Below, one piece after another: positions 24,952-34,431 of a stretch of DNA of 64,000 nt. Below the pieces are notes generated by a model, which did not search any database, was not told where the DNA came from, and saw nothing but the letters and a program-made list of their open reading frames with translations. The DNA comes from Sandaracinaceae bacterium (lineage in GTDB: Bacteria; Myxococcota_A; Polyangia; Polyangiales; Sandaracinaceae), in contig JAHBWG010000013.1 of the NCBI GenBank assembly GCA_019637095.1, positions 1 through 64,000 of the forward strand, written 5' to 3'. Every line of letters starts with the position of its first letter. The first letter of the stretch is position 1. A program made the position numbers and the translations under genes.

Positions 24952-26953
24952 GCCGCTTCCACTCGGCGAGGACGGTGTCCGGCTCCGCCGCGGTCACGGG
25001 CTCGAGCTCGAGCACGTCGCCCCGCGGCACCTGATCGGCGTCGAGCGCGACGCGGCCCACGCGATAGGGCGCGGGGACGTCGATCTCGGAGCAGAGATGC
25101 GCGGGCAGGGGGTAGCGGTCTCCGTCGGCGGTCACGAGGACGACGTGGTCACCGTCGCGCTCGAGGGTGCCGGCGACCCAGGTGTCGCCCTCGCGCGGTC
25201 CGATCCGCGACGCGACGACGTCGACCGCGCCGAGCACGACGCGCTTGCGGAGCCGCTCGGTCGCGTCGAGCAGGTGCGTCGGGGTCGTGAGGAACCGCTC
25301 GGCCTCCCCGCGCATCTGGCGCGCCCACGCGTCGATGGCGGCCGCGGGCCACTGACCCCTCGCCGTCGCGTCGAGGCCTCGCGCGGCCCACTGCGCGTCG
25401 ACGCGAGTGACGTTCACGCGCCGCGGTTCGTGGAGGATCAGATCGGAATCACCGAAGAAGTGATCGTCCTCGAAGCCGGCCGCGAGCTTCTCCCAAAGCT
25501 CGTCCGCCACGGCCTCCAAGGCGGCCGTCGGCGCGGTGGCTCCCCACGCCAGCGCCGCGTCCTGCACGTGGCCTCGGGCGAGGAGCCGCTCCGTGGTACG
25601 GCCGACCAACACGGGGATGCGCATCGCGTGTTCCGGTACCTGACCCTGCGCGCGCTCGCGCGCCTCGAGCGCTTCGGTGCGGCGCCGAGCAACGAAGAGG
25701 CCCGTGATGAGGCGCGACCAGAAGAGCGCGTTGCTCGGCCAGAGCGCGAGGGACTCCTCGTAGCCCTCCAGGGTCTCTTCGATCGGCGAGCGCTGGGCGC
25801 GATAGCGGTTGTAGTGCCGGTAGTGTGTGGCGTAGCCCTTGGTCCGTGGGTCGATGGACGGTAGCGCGAGCACCACCTCGTAAGCGCGGATCGCCCGCGG
25901 CCACTCCTTCGCGAGCGACATTCGACGTGCCGCGTCGAGCAGGAGCACCGCCCCGAAGCGCGCGAACTCCGCAGCCTCGTCCACCTCCCCCGACTCGGAG
26001 AGGTGACGGTGGGCCTCGAGGACCATCATGGGGTCGGCGTCCTCGTGGTGCGGCCCGTGAGCGCTCCGAACGGCGCGCGCGAACCGCTCTCCGAGGTCGC
26101 GATGCCACTCGGCCCGCTTCTCCGAGAGCTCGGGGCAGTACGCGCCGAAGGGCTCCGCGAGCCAGACCTCTCGCCGACGCCGATGCTCTACGATCCCGCG
26201 CGAGATCGCGTAGTCGAGGGTCTTCTCGTCGCACAGGCCGAGATCGAGCACCGCGCGGCGCGCGATGGATCGCCCGTGCACCGCGAGCGCCGTGACGAGA
26301 TCGCGTACGCGGCGCGGGAGCAGCTCCCACACGTCCTGCACCAGCGCCTCGCTGTGCCACTCGGAGTGCTCCGTCGCGCCGTCGAGCTGGTGGCGAAGTA
26401 GGGCGAGCGCGTACCGATCCGGATCCTGATCGACCGCCTGCCAGAGTGGCTCGGTGGCCGCCGGGACCGCCGATTTCGGCGGCTGGTAGGTGCTGGGACA
26501 CACGTTCGCCGCGGTGCAGACGCGCGCGTGAGCCGCCAGCCAGCGATTCAACTTCTGGGCGTCGCTACGGATCAGGTCGAAGAGGTCACCCTCGGTCGTT
26601 CGGTGGGAGGTGACGTCGAGATCGGCGACCAGGAGCGAGTGACCGGCGAGACGACGGTCGAGTTGCGCCAGGGCCGCGTGCATCCCCCTCTCGGCGAGCG
26701 CTCGGCCCACGTCTCGGGTCGCCGAGCACTGTGCCGCCGCGGAGAGGATCACGTGGGCGACCCGGTCGATGTGACGGGGCACACGCACGACGACGGGGTC
26801 GTCGAGCTGCTCCGCGACATCGAGCAGCAGCCGCGTGCGCTCGCTCCGGGCCCCTCCGGTGATGACAGGGGGCGTGCCCGAGCGCGCTTCGTCCGCGATC
26901 TTGCCCGCCAGCTTTCCGCCGTCAGCGAACGTGAGGCTCACGAGCTCGTCCAT
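24935..26953 (-). CDS. Degenerate STAND/AAA NTPase-like protein with TPR-like repeats
   Basis: A 672-residue protein starting at 26953, divergent from drmA. Near the N-terminus, PPVITGGARSERTRLLLDV (about 28-46) has the shape of a Walker A loop but lacks the Lys, and H-S-L-L-V-A-D-L-D (about 104-112) resembles Walker B. It then shows a winged-helix-like part (LVTALAVHGRSIARRAVLDLG) and TPR-like helices (YATHYRHYNRYRAQ, ALWPSNALFWSRLITGLFVARR). The C-terminus is a small beta domain. This layout fits a STAND-type sensor that may have lost ATP hydrolysis. It overlaps the MBL gene by 17 nt. Confidence 0.6.
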   Translation of the reverse strand: MDELVSLTFADGGKLAGKIADEARSGTPPVITGGARSERTRLLLDVAEQLDDPVVVRVPRHIDRVAHVILSAAAQCSATRDVGRALAERGMHAALAQLDRRLAGHSLLVADLDVTSHRTTEGDLFDLIRSDAQKLNRWLAAHARVCTAANVCPSTYQPPKSAVPAATEPLWQAVDQDPDRYALALLRHQLDGATEHSEWHSEALVQDVWELLPRRVRDLVTALAVHGRSIARRAVLDLGLCDEKTLDYAISRGIVEHRRRREVWLAEPFGAYCPELSEKRAEWHRDLGERFARAVRSAHGPHHEDADPMMVLEAHRHLSESGEVDEAAEFARFGAVLLLDAARRMSLAKEWPRAIRAYEVVLALPSIDPRTKGYATHYRHYNRYRAQRSPIEETLEGYEESLALWPSNALFWSRLITGLFVARRRTEALEARERAQGQVPEHAMRIPVLVGRTTERLLARGHVQDAALAWGATAPTAALEAVADELWEKLAAGFEDDHFFGDSDLILHEPRRVNVTRVDAQWAARGLDATARGQWPAAAIDAWARQMRGEAERFLTTPTHLLDATERLRKRVVLGAVDVVASRIGPREGDTWVAGTLERDGDHVVLVTADGDRYPLPAHLCSEIDVPAPYRVGRVALDADQVPRGDVLELEPVTAAEPDTVLAEWKRRAGDG

Positions 26954-27093
26954 ATCATGATTCTGAGGAGGCGCGTCGGCGGGTCGCGGCGCTCCCGCAG
27001 GATCGCAGTCCGGGGCGCGCGAGTCGAGTCTGCGCGGAGCGAAGCCGCAACGCTTGCGTCAGTCCGCCCCCATCGCCGATCGTCCGGAGCGCG
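26954..27093. promoter_or_regulatory. Divergent intergenic region between NTPase-like gene and drmA
   Basis: A 140-bp gap between divergent start codons must hold the promoters for the MBL/NTPase pair and probably for drmA-drmB-drmC. It is slightly less G+C-rich at the left end (TCCATATCATGATTCTGAGG). No convincing operator was found. Confidence 0.4.
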
Positions 27094-30000
27094 ATGGCTG
27101 ATCTCCCGAAGGACGTCGAGGTGCGCGCCGCGCTGGTGCGCGCGCTCGAGGCCGACCTGGTCGGGCCGTTCCATCCACCAGGCTACGCCGGGCCGACCGA
27201 CGAGGTGCTCTGGGTGCCGCCGTCGCGCTGGTACCTGACGGGGTTCCTCGCGCCCGAGGGCGCGCGCGAGGAGGACGACCCGACGGCGATGGACGAGCTG
27301 GGCGCGCAGCTCGAGGACGACGACGAGGATCCCGGCGGGCCGGAGAGCGAGCCGAAGCAGAAGCCGTGGCTGCCCGCGTCGATCGGGATGAGCGTGCTCT
27401 TGCCCGCGGCGGTCGCGGGCGAGACGGTGTCGGTGCGGCTGCGCTTCGCCGAGTACGTGACCGAGCCGCGCCCGGATCCGACGACCGGGCGCGACGCGCT
27501 GGTGTGGCGGCGCGTACCGCGCGAGCCCGAGCCGCTGGCGCTGGCGCTCGACGCGGCGAGCATCGAGGCCGGGGTGCTGGTGCCCGGCGCACCCGGGGTG
27601 TGGGTGAAGGGCGCGCTCGCGCCGGCCGAGGCGCCGGGGCTCCCGCCTGGCGCGCGCGCCCTCGCGCTCTTCGTGGTGAACCGGCGCGCCGTCGTGGAGG
27701 GCAAGCGCGCGGACGAGCAGTTCCTCTTCCAGGTGCAGATGGAGGTCGCCTTCGAGCGCGGGCTCCTCGCACGGCCCAACCGGAAGGGCGAGACCTCCGG
27801 CGAGTGGGACGACAAGGTCGCGGATCTCCAGTTCCGAGATCACGCGGAGCACGCGGTCGGCCACGGCGTCTCCGTCGAGGTGGTCGAGACGAACGAGCAG
27901 GGATGCGCCACGCGGGTCCGCACCACCTGGCTGCCTCGACACGAGGTCGGTCGCGTCCGCACGATCGAGGACGCGGAGATCGAGACGCGCATGGAGCGCC
28001 TCGCCGCGCTCGAGAGCGGCGCCGAGGTGCGAGACCGGCTCCGCCCGCTCGTGGACAGGTACGGCGCGTGGCTCGAGCAGCAGGCCGCGATTCGCGTCGA
28101 CGACGGGCCGCGCACGGAGACACGCGACGAGCTGGTGCGTCGCGCGCAACGCGCTCGCGCGCGCATCGCGTCGGGGCTCGAGCGCGTCGCGGCGGAGCCG
28201 GAGGTCTTCCTCGCGTTCCAGCTCGCCAACGAGGCGATGGCCACGTCGGCGCTCCGGCGAAGCCCTCACCGCTACGACGAGGCGCGGCGCCCCGAGTGGC
28301 GCCTGTTCCAGCTGGCGTTCGTCCTGCTCAACGTCGACGGCATCGCGGACGAGGGGCACCCGGATCGCGAGGCGGTGGAGCTGATCTTCTTCCCCACCGG
28401 CGGCGGCAAGACGGAGGCGTACCTCGGGGTGATCGCGTTCGCGCTGGTCTTGCGCCGCCTGCGGGGGCAGTCGCGTCCAGATCGCGGGCTCGGCGTCGCG
28501 GTGCTGCTCCGCTACACGCTGCGCCTCTTGACGCTCGACCAGCTCGGACGCGCAGCGACGCTCGTCTGCGCGCTCGAGACGATCCGGCAGCGCGAGCCCG
28601 CGAGGCTGGGCGAGGAGCGCTTCGCGGTCGGTCTGTGGGTCGGACGCAGCGCGACCGCGAACACCCTCGCCGCGCTGCGCAAGCTCGTCATCGACTACAA
28701 GAACAGCGCCTCGGCGAGCGCGGAGTCGCCGTTCCCGCTGACGAGCTGCCCCTGGTGCGGGCACGCGCTCGGCAAGGACAGCCTGAACCTCGTCCCGAGC
28801 GCGGCGAAGACCGAGGGCATCGTCGTCGCGTGTACGCGCTTCACGTGCGAGTTCTCCGCGCGCAAGAACCGCGACGGGCTCCCGGTCCTCTTCGTCGACG
28901 AGCAGATCTATCGGGAGCTGCCGGCGTTCCTCCTCGCGACGGTCGACAAGTTCGCGATGCTCCCGTGGCGCGGGGAGACCGGGATGCTCTTCGGTCGCGT
29001 CACCGCGCACGACGGCCGGCGCTTCTTCGGCCCGCTCGACCCGAAGAACAAGAAGGCCCGCGCCGTGCCCGGCGGGCTCCGGCCGCCCGAGCTGATCGTG
29101 CAAGACGAGCTGCACCTGATCTCCGGCCCGCTCGGGACCATGGTGGGCCTGTACGAGACGGCGATCGAGCACCTCTCCTCGCGGCGGTCGGACACGGGCG
29201 CCGTCGTCCGGCCGAAGGTGCTCGCGTCGACGGCCACGGTGCGCCGCGCGAGCGAGCAGATCCGCGCGCTCTTCGGTCGGAGTGAGACCTGCGTGTCCCC
29301 GCCTCCCGGCGTGGACGACGCTGAGACCTGGTTCTCGACGCTCGAGCCTCGGCCGGGCGAGCCGCCGGAGCCGGGGCGGCTGTACCTGGGCGTCGCGGCC
29401 CAGGGCCGATCGATGAAGGGCATCCTCCTGCGCGCGTACGTCACCCTGCTCGCCGCGGCCCAGCGCGAGCACGCGGCGCTCCGCCGCCCGAAGGACGTGG
29501 CGCCGGGCACACACCCGGCGGACCCGTACACGACGCTCGCCGGTTACTTCAACTCGCTCCGCGAGCTGGGCGGGATGCGGCGGCTCGTCGAGGACGAAGT
29601 CCACACGCGCGCGCAGAAGGTGGAGGAGCGCGTGCCGCTCGACCACATAGGCTCGCACCCGACGCTCGCGAACCGCGTCGTCCAGGTCGAGCCCGTCGAG
29701 CTGACGTCGCGCGAGTCGACGGGCCGGATCAAGGAGGCCAAGGAGCGCCTCGAGCAGCCCTACGGCGAGAAAGGCCACGTCGACGTCCTGCTCGCGTCGA
29801 ACATGATCTCGGTGGGCGTCGACATCGATCGGCTCGGCGTGATGGTGATCGCGGGTCAGCCGAAGACGACCGCCGAGTACATCCAGGCGTCGAGCCGCGT
29901 CGGCCGCGCCGCGGCGGGCCTCGTCGTGACCTGCTTCAACATCGCCAAGCCGCGCGACCGCTCGCACTACGAGCGGTTCGCGGCCTACCACGCGAGCTTC

Positions 30001-30507
30001 TACCGCTTCGTCGAGGCGAGCAGCCTCACGCCGTTCTCCGGGCCGGCGCTCGAGCGAGGGCTCGCGGCGACGCTCGTCGCGATGGCGCGCCTCGCCGATC
30101 CGACGCTGACGCCGCCGACGGGCGCGATGGAGGTCGAGGCGCATCGCGCGTCGATCGCGGCGACGGCGGTGCGCGCGCTGGCGGAGCGGGCCGGTGCGCA
30201 CGACGAGATGAGCGCGGAAGATCACCAGCGCCTCGTCTCGGCCGTCGAGGCGCGCGCGGAGCATCTGCTCGACACGTGGGAGAACCTGGTGCGACGCGCC
30301 CGGACGGAGGGCGCCGGCCGTCGCTCCTACTCGCGCTTCGATCTCGACAAGACGGCGGGCCGGGCGCTCTTGTCCTTGGCGATCGACGACGGCCAGGAAG
30401 AGCGCTCGGACGAGGAGCGAGAGCTCATCGCGCCGACCTCCATGCGCGACGTCGAAGAAGCCGTCCACCTCTGGCTCGAGCGCCGGCAGCTCGGGAGCGG
30501 GAGCTGA
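27094..30507 (+). CDS. drmA: DISARM protein DrmA, SF2 helicase
   Basis: A 1137-residue helicase. Walker A is G-G-G-K-T-E-A-Y-L-G (about 435-444), motif II D-E-L-H (about 671-674), then A-S-T-A-T-V (about 711), and motifs V/VI ISVGVDIDRLG and QASSRVGR (about 905-938). A zinc-like C-P-W-C and C-x5-C pair (about 552-585) lies between motifs I and II. The long N-terminal domain before Walker A and the T-T-A-E-Y-I-Q-A-S-S-R signature are characteristic of DrmA. It ends 2 bp before drmB. In DISARM, DrmA forms a complex with DrmB that binds and loads on invading DNA. Confidence 0.92.
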   Translation: MADLPKDVEVRAALVRALEADLVGPFHPPGYAGPTDEVLWVPPSRWYLTGFLAPEGAREEDDPTAMDELGAQLEDDDEDPGGPESEPKQKPWLPASIGMSVLLPAAVAGETVSVRLRFAEYVTEPRPDPTTGRDALVWRRVPREPEPLALALDAASIEAGVLVPGAPGVWVKGALAPAEAPGLPPGARALALFVVNRRAVVEGKRADEQFLFQVQMEVAFERGLLARPNRKGETSGEWDDKVADLQFRDHAEHAVGHGVSVEVVETNEQGCATRVRTTWLPRHEVGRVRTIEDAEIETRMERLAALESGAEVRDRLRPLVDRYGAWLEQQAAIRVDDGPRTETRDELVRRAQRARARIASGLERVAAEPEVFLAFQLANEAMATSALRRSPHRYDEARRPEWRLFQLAFVLLNVDGIADEGHPDREAVELIFFPTGGGKTEAYLGVIAFALVLRRLRGQSRPDRGLGVAVLLRYTLRLLTLDQLGRAATLVCALETIRQREPARLGEERFAVGLWVGRSATANTLAALRKLVIDYKNSASASAESPFPLTSCPWCGHALGKDSLNLVPSAAKTEGIVVACTRFTCEFSARKNRDGLPVLFVDEQIYRELPAFLLATVDKFAMLPWRGETGMLFGRVTAHDGRRFFGPLDPKNKKARAVPGGLRPPELIVQDELHLISGPLGTMVGLYETAIEHLSSRRSDTGAVVRPKVLASTATVRRASEQIRALFGRSETCVSPPPGVDDAETWFSTLEPRPGEPPEPGRLYLGVAAQGRSMKGILLRAYVTLLAAAQREHAALRRPKDVAPGTHPADPYTTLAGYFNSLRELGGMRRLVEDEVHTRAQKVEERVPLDHIGSHPTLANRVVQVEPVELTSRESTGRIKEAKERLEQPYGEKGHVDVLLASNMISVGVDIDRLGVMVIAGQPKTTAEYIQASSRVGRAAAGLVVTCFNIAKPRDRSHYERFAAYHASFYRFVEASSLTPFSGPALERGLAATLVAMARLADPTLTPPTGAMEVEAHRASIAATAVRALAERAGAHDEMSAEDHQRLVSAVEARAEHLLDTWENLVRRARTEGAGRRSYSRFDLDKTAGRALLSLAIDDGQEERSDEERELIAPTSMRDVEEAVHLWLERRQLGSGS

Positions 30508-30509
30508 GC

Positions 30510-32393
30510 GTGGCCGGCAAGAAGGCGCAGACGACGTTCGTCCAACCGCAGGGCGCGATCCGACGGAGCCAGGTGATCACGACCTACGGCCCCGGCGCGA
30601 TGGTCGACCTCGTCGACAACGCGGTGCTCGTCGGCGGGCTCGACTTCTGGAGCTACGACAAGAAGAAGGCGAGCACCCACATCGCCGAGCCGCGCTTGCG
30701 CGAGCTGCTCGGCGAGCGCTTCAAGGGAATCGGCCGCGAGCTGAGCATCGACAAGCCGTTTCGCGCCCCGCCGCTCTGCGACGATCGCGAGCCGACGCGC
30801 TACGCGGGCATCCAGGTGCTCGAGTTCCCGCAGTGGTTCGTCTGCCAGAACCCGGAGTGCCGCGCGCTGGTGCGCAAGCACGACGGCCTCGAGCACAAGC
30901 GCGGGCGCTACTGGCACGCGTGCGGGGGCAAGCGCGCGTTCGAGTGCGTGCCGGTCCGCTTCCTCGGCGCGTGCCGGCGCGGGCACGTGCAGGAGTGGCC
31001 GTGGATCTCGTGGGCGCACCTGGGAAGGCCCATGTGTGCGGCGGCTTCGCTGCGGCTCGAGGAGGGCGCGAGCGGCGACTTCGCCGAGGTGCGTGTCGTG
31101 TGCGCGTGCGGCGCGAGCCAGTCGCTCGCCACGGCAGCGGCGAGGCGCGTGGAGATGCACTGCGACGGTCATCGCCCGTGGCTTGGCGTCGAAGGCCGCG
31201 AAGAGTGCGACGAGATGCTCAGGCTGCTCGTCCGCACCGCCAGCAACTCGTACTTCGCGCAGGTCATGAGCGCGCTGTCGATCCCCGAGCCGGCGCGGCG
31301 GCTCGATGACGCCATCGCCGAGCAGTGGAGCACGCTCAAGGTCGCGACGGCCGAGTCGCTCCCGGTCTTTCGGACGATCCCCCACATCCAGGTGGCCCTC
31401 GGAGATGCGTCCGATGCCGACGTGCTCGCGGCGATCCGCGCGAAGCAAGAGGGTCGCACGGCGGCCCGAGACCCGTTGCGCACGGCCGAGTTCAAGCAGC
31501 TCGTCTCGCAGCCTCGCGAGCAGACGGGGGAGCTGCCTCCGCCCGACGCCAAGTTCTTCGCCCGCGAAGCGAACGTGATCGGCGCGCTCGCGCCGGGTCT
31601 CCGCCGCGTCGTCGTCGCGCCGAAGCTCCGCGAGGTGCGCGTGCAGATCGGCTTCACGCGCCTCGAGCCGGCGACGCCGAACCTCCAAGGGGAGTTCGAC
31701 CTCGCGGTAGAGAGCGCGCCGCTCGGCCTCACGACGAACTGGCTCCCGGCCACCGAGATCCGCGGCGAGGGCGTGCTCGTCCAGCTCGACGAAGCGGCCG
31801 TGCAGGCCTGGGAGGACCGAGCCGCGGTGAAGGCGCGCGCCGACGAGCTGCGCGCCGGCTACGACGCCCGCGTCCGCGCGCTCAGCGCGGAGGCGCAGAG
31901 CAAGGCCCCGCCGTTCCCTGGCGTTCGCTTCTACATGCTCCACTCGCTCTCGCACCTGCTGATCTCCGCCATCAGCCTGGAGTGCGGCTACTCGGCGAGC
32001 GCGATCCGGGAGCGCATCTACTGCGGCCCGTCGGCGAGTGACCCGAGCACGCCGATGGCCGCGATCCTGCTCTCGACCGGCACCTCGGGGACCGAGGGCA
32101 CGCTTGGCGGGCTCGTCGAACAGGGCCGCCGGATCCGCGAGCACCTCGAGCGCGCGTACGACCTCGGTCGCCTCTGCGCCAACGACCCCGTATGCGCCGG
32201 CCACTCGCCCGAGGAGGATCCGACCGAACGCTATCTCGAGGGCGCGGCGTGCCACGGCTGCCTCTTCGTCGCCGAGTGCTCGTGCGAGTGGTTCAATCGC
32301 TACCTCGACCGCGCCCTCGTGGTGCCGACCGTCGGCCGTCTGCCGTCGGCAGAAGGCGAGCCCGGCATCGCGTTCTTCGGGGCGCGACCGTGA
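30510..32393 (+). CDS. drmB: DISARM protein DrmB (DUF1998)
   Basis: A 627-residue DUF1998 protein (GTG at 30510, 2 bp after the drmA stop). The N-terminus carries the conserved RRSQVITTYGPGAMVDL. Cys groups are CQNPEC, CRRGH, CACG and a C-terminal CHGCLFVAECSCEWFN, which ends in the LDR signature of DUF1998 zinc sites. YMLHSLSHLLI near residue 475 is also typical. DUF1998 proteins are helicase partners, and DrmB works as a complex with DrmA. The stop overlaps the drmC start as GTGA. Confidence 0.93.
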   Translation: MAGKKAQTTFVQPQGAIRRSQVITTYGPGAMVDLVDNAVLVGGLDFWSYDKKKASTHIAEPRLRELLGERFKGIGRELSIDKPFRAPPLCDDREPTRYAGIQVLEFPQWFVCQNPECRALVRKHDGLEHKRGRYWHACGGKRAFECVPVRFLGACRRGHVQEWPWISWAHLGRPMCAAASLRLEEGASGDFAEVRVVCACGASQSLATAAARRVEMHCDGHRPWLGVEGREECDEMLRLLVRTASNSYFAQVMSALSIPEPARRLDDAIAEQWSTLKVATAESLPVFRTIPHIQVALGDASDADVLAAIRAKQEGRTAARDPLRTAEFKQLVSQPREQTGELPPPDAKFFAREANVIGALAPGLRRVVVAPKLREVRVQIGFTRLEPATPNLQGEFDLAVESAPLGLTTNWLPATEIRGEGVLVQLDEAAVQAWEDRAAVKARADELRAGYDARVRALSAEAQSKAPPFPGVRFYMLHSLSHLLISAISLECGYSASAIRERIYCGPSASDPSTPMAAILLSTGTSGTEGTLGGLVEQGRRIREHLERAYDLGRLCANDPVCAGHSPEEDPTERYLEGAACHGCLFVAECSCEWFNRYLDRALVVPTVGRLPSAEGEPGIAFFGARP

Positions 32394-33163
32394 GCACGGC
32401 GACCGGCCTCGCGCGCATCAGCCTCCACGATCTCGAATCGCTCGAGCGCGCGATCGAGCGCGGCACGCTCGCGGCCCCGATCACCGAGACCGCGCTCGTC
32501 GCGAGCGGCTTCGCCGCGGGCGCGGCCGACATCGTCGAAGTGCTCCGCGGCGTCGATGCCGCTGGCGCGCTCGCCGCGGTGCGGGTCGCCCTCGCGGAGC
32601 GGCGCCATCGCGCGCCGCCGCGTCTCGACCTCGTGTGGACGGGACCGGAGGCGCGGCTGTCGACGTCGCGCGACACCGCGATCGTCGTGCGCCAGCTCTT
32701 CGAGCGCGCCCGGCAGAGCGTGCTCGTCGGCGGCTTTCGCTTCGACCACGGCGAGGATCTCTTCCGGCCGCTCCACGCGGTGATGCGCGACCACGGCGTG
32801 CGCGCGACCTTCTTCGTCGACATCGCGACGCGTGCCGCGACGGCCGCCGGCGCCGAGGCGCACGCCACCGACTTCCTCGACCGCTTCTTCTGGAAGGAGT
32901 GGCGTTTCGGCGACCCGAAGCCCGAGCTCTACTACGATCCGCGCACCGCCGCGCCCGGCCCACCGTGGGTCAGCCTCCACGCGAAGTGCGTCGTGATCGA
33001 TGACGAGATCGCGCTCATCACGAGCGCGAACTTCACGGACCGCGGGCAGACGCGCAACACCGAGCTGGGCGTCCGCATCGAGGACGAGGCGTTCGCCGGC
33101 CAGGTCGCCGCGCAGTGGCGCGGCCTCATCTCCGCCGGCATCGTCAGGAGGCACCTCGGGTAG
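32390..33163 (+). CDS. drmC: DISARM protein DrmC, phospholipase D-fold
   Basis: A 257-residue PLD-superfamily protein with one HKD motif: H198-A-K200 in SLHAKCVVIDD, followed by L-I-T-S-A-N-F-T-D-R-G and N-T-E-L-G. The N-terminal 90 residues form a helical domain ahead of the PLD core. One HKD per chain means it likely acts as a dimer, as in bacterial Nuc-type nucleases. GTG at 32390 overlaps the drmB stop, so drmA-B-C form a tight transcription unit. DrmC is the most dispensable core DISARM gene in published work. Confidence 0.91.
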   Translation: MSTATGLARISLHDLESLERAIERGTLAAPITETALVASGFAAGAADIVEVLRGVDAAGALAAVRVALAERRHRAPPRLDLVWTGPEARLSTSRDTAIVVRQLFERARQSVLVGGFRFDHGEDLFRPLHAVMRDHGVRATFFVDIATRAATAAGAEAHATDFLDRFFWKEWRFGDPKPELYYDPRTAAPGPPWVSLHAKCVVIDDEIALITSANFTDRGQTRNTELGVRIEDEAFAGQVAAQWRGLISAGIVRRHLG

Positions 33164-33682
33164 TCAGCTCGTCGCGGCGTGGAGCTCTGCGCTCCACTCG
33201 TTCTCGGTCCGCTCGAGCAGTCCGGCGTGACGCGCGTCGAGCCGCGCCGCGCGCCGGAAGTAGTACTCCGCCTCTTCGTCCTCGCGCATCGCGAAGTAGA
33301 GCTGACCGATCTCCGCGAACAGCGCCGCGAGCTGCCGGGGCTCTTCGACGTGGTGCAGCGCCCGCTTGTAGGTCGTGAGCGCGTCGTGCGCGCGCCCCGC
33401 CTGCCGCTCCAGCCGGCCGATCTCGACGAGCGCCGCGCCCGCATGGCTCGGCGCCTTCGCGGCGCGGCTGAGCGCGGCGATCGCCGCCTCGCGGTCGCCC
33501 GCGTCCTCGAGCCGGCGCGCGCGCTCGACCAGCTCGGCCGCGCGCTCCGGCGCCATCGGGGGCATCGTCGGGGACACGACCCTCAGCATCGCCTCGGCGC
33601 GGGCGAGGAGCATCTCGACCGGCGCGGCCGGCGCGGGTGGCGGGTCGCACGGGAGGCGCGGCGCGGGCGGTCTCGGCGGCAT
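33164..33682 (-). CDS. TPR-repeat protein
   Basis: A 172-residue protein with at least three tetratricopeptide repeats: AAELVERARRLEDAGDREAA, AGRAHDALTTYKRALHH and AALFAEIGQLYFAMREDEEA, with the A8/G8/A20/A27 pattern. It probably mediates protein contacts. It is directly back-to-back with drmC: the two stop codons abut at 33163/33164. This marks the right edge of DISARM. The N-terminal 25 residues are Pro-rich and the true start could be inside. Confidence 0.75.
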   Translation of the reverse strand: MPPRPPAPRLPCDPPPAPAAPVEMLLARAEAMLRVVSPTMPPMAPERAAELVERARRLEDAGDREAAIAALSRAAKAPSHAGAALVEIGRLERQAGRAHDALTTYKRALHHVEEPRQLAALFAEIGQLYFAMREDEEAEYYFRRAARLDARHAGLLERTENEWSAELHAATS

Positions 33683-33891
33683 GCCCCAGCAGAGTGCAGG
33701 TCACGTGCCCTGCGCGCTCGCTGCGCCAGAGGCGCTCCCGACGGCGTCCGTGGGGACTTCCGACCCGACCTCCGACACCCCACGCGCGAGCTCCGCGAGG
33801 CCGTCGACGCATCGAGCGCCCGAGGAGGCCCCCGACGACTCCCGCGCCGCGACGGGTGGCGCGCGCGAGGCCGGCGGCGCAGCATCGGGCG

Positions 33892-34419
33892 ATGCGCGAG
33901 CTCGAGTCGCTCGGCGCGGAGGAGCTCGCCGAGCGGCTGGGCCTCGCGCCGCACCCGGAGGGCGGGTTCTACCGCGAGACGTACCGCGCGACGCGCGCGT
34001 GGCCGGCCGAGGCGCTCCCGCAGGGGGCGCCGCGCGCGGCGTCGACCGCGATCTACTTCCTCGTGCCGGAGGGCTCGTTCAGCGCGCTGCACCGCATCGC
34101 GTCGGACGAGCTGTGGCACTTCCACGCGGGCGCGTCGCTCGAGATCGTGGCGTTCGATCCGGACGGCGGGCGCCACGATCGGTGGCTCGGGCTCGCGCTC
34201 GACCGCGGCGAGGCGCCGCAGCAGGTCGTGCCCGCCGGGTGGCTCTTCGGGGCGCGGCTGCGCGCGCCGCGGCTCGGCGACGCGCCGCCGTGGGCGCTCG
34301 TCGGCTGCACGGTGGCGCCAGGCTTCGACTTCGCGGACTTCGAGCTGCCGCCGCGGGCGGCGCTGCTCGACGCGCTGCCGGCGCATCACGCGATCGTCCG
34401 CGAGCTCACGCGCGCCTGA
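33892..34419 (+). CDS. DUF985 cupin-family protein
   Basis: A 175-residue protein (ATG at 33892; the frame is open upstream but reads as low-complexity Arg/Pro). It has the DUF985/cupin_5 signatures L-A-P-H-P-E-G-G-F-Y-R-E-T-Y, S-T-A-I-Y-F-L-V-P-E-G-S-F-S-A-L-H-R, D-E-L-W-H-F-H-A-G and a final P-G-F-D-F-A-D-F-E-L. The fold is a single cupin barrel and the substrate is unknown. An ordinary metabolic gene beside the island. Confidence 0.88.
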   Translation: MRELESLGAEELAERLGLAPHPEGGFYRETYRATRAWPAEALPQGAPRAASTAIYFLVPEGSFSALHRIASDELWHFHAGASLEIVAFDPDGGRHDRWLGLALDRGEAPQQVVPAGWLFGARLRAPRLGDAPPWALVGCTVAPGFDFADFELPPRAALLDALPAHHAIVRELTRA

Positions 34420-34431
34420 CGCGCGCTCGCA

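Noticed and set aside
4707-33163. Class 2 DISARM or BREX
   Set aside because: There is an SNF2 helicase and adenine methylase, not drmE with a cytosine methylase, and no PglZ- or BrxC-like gene.
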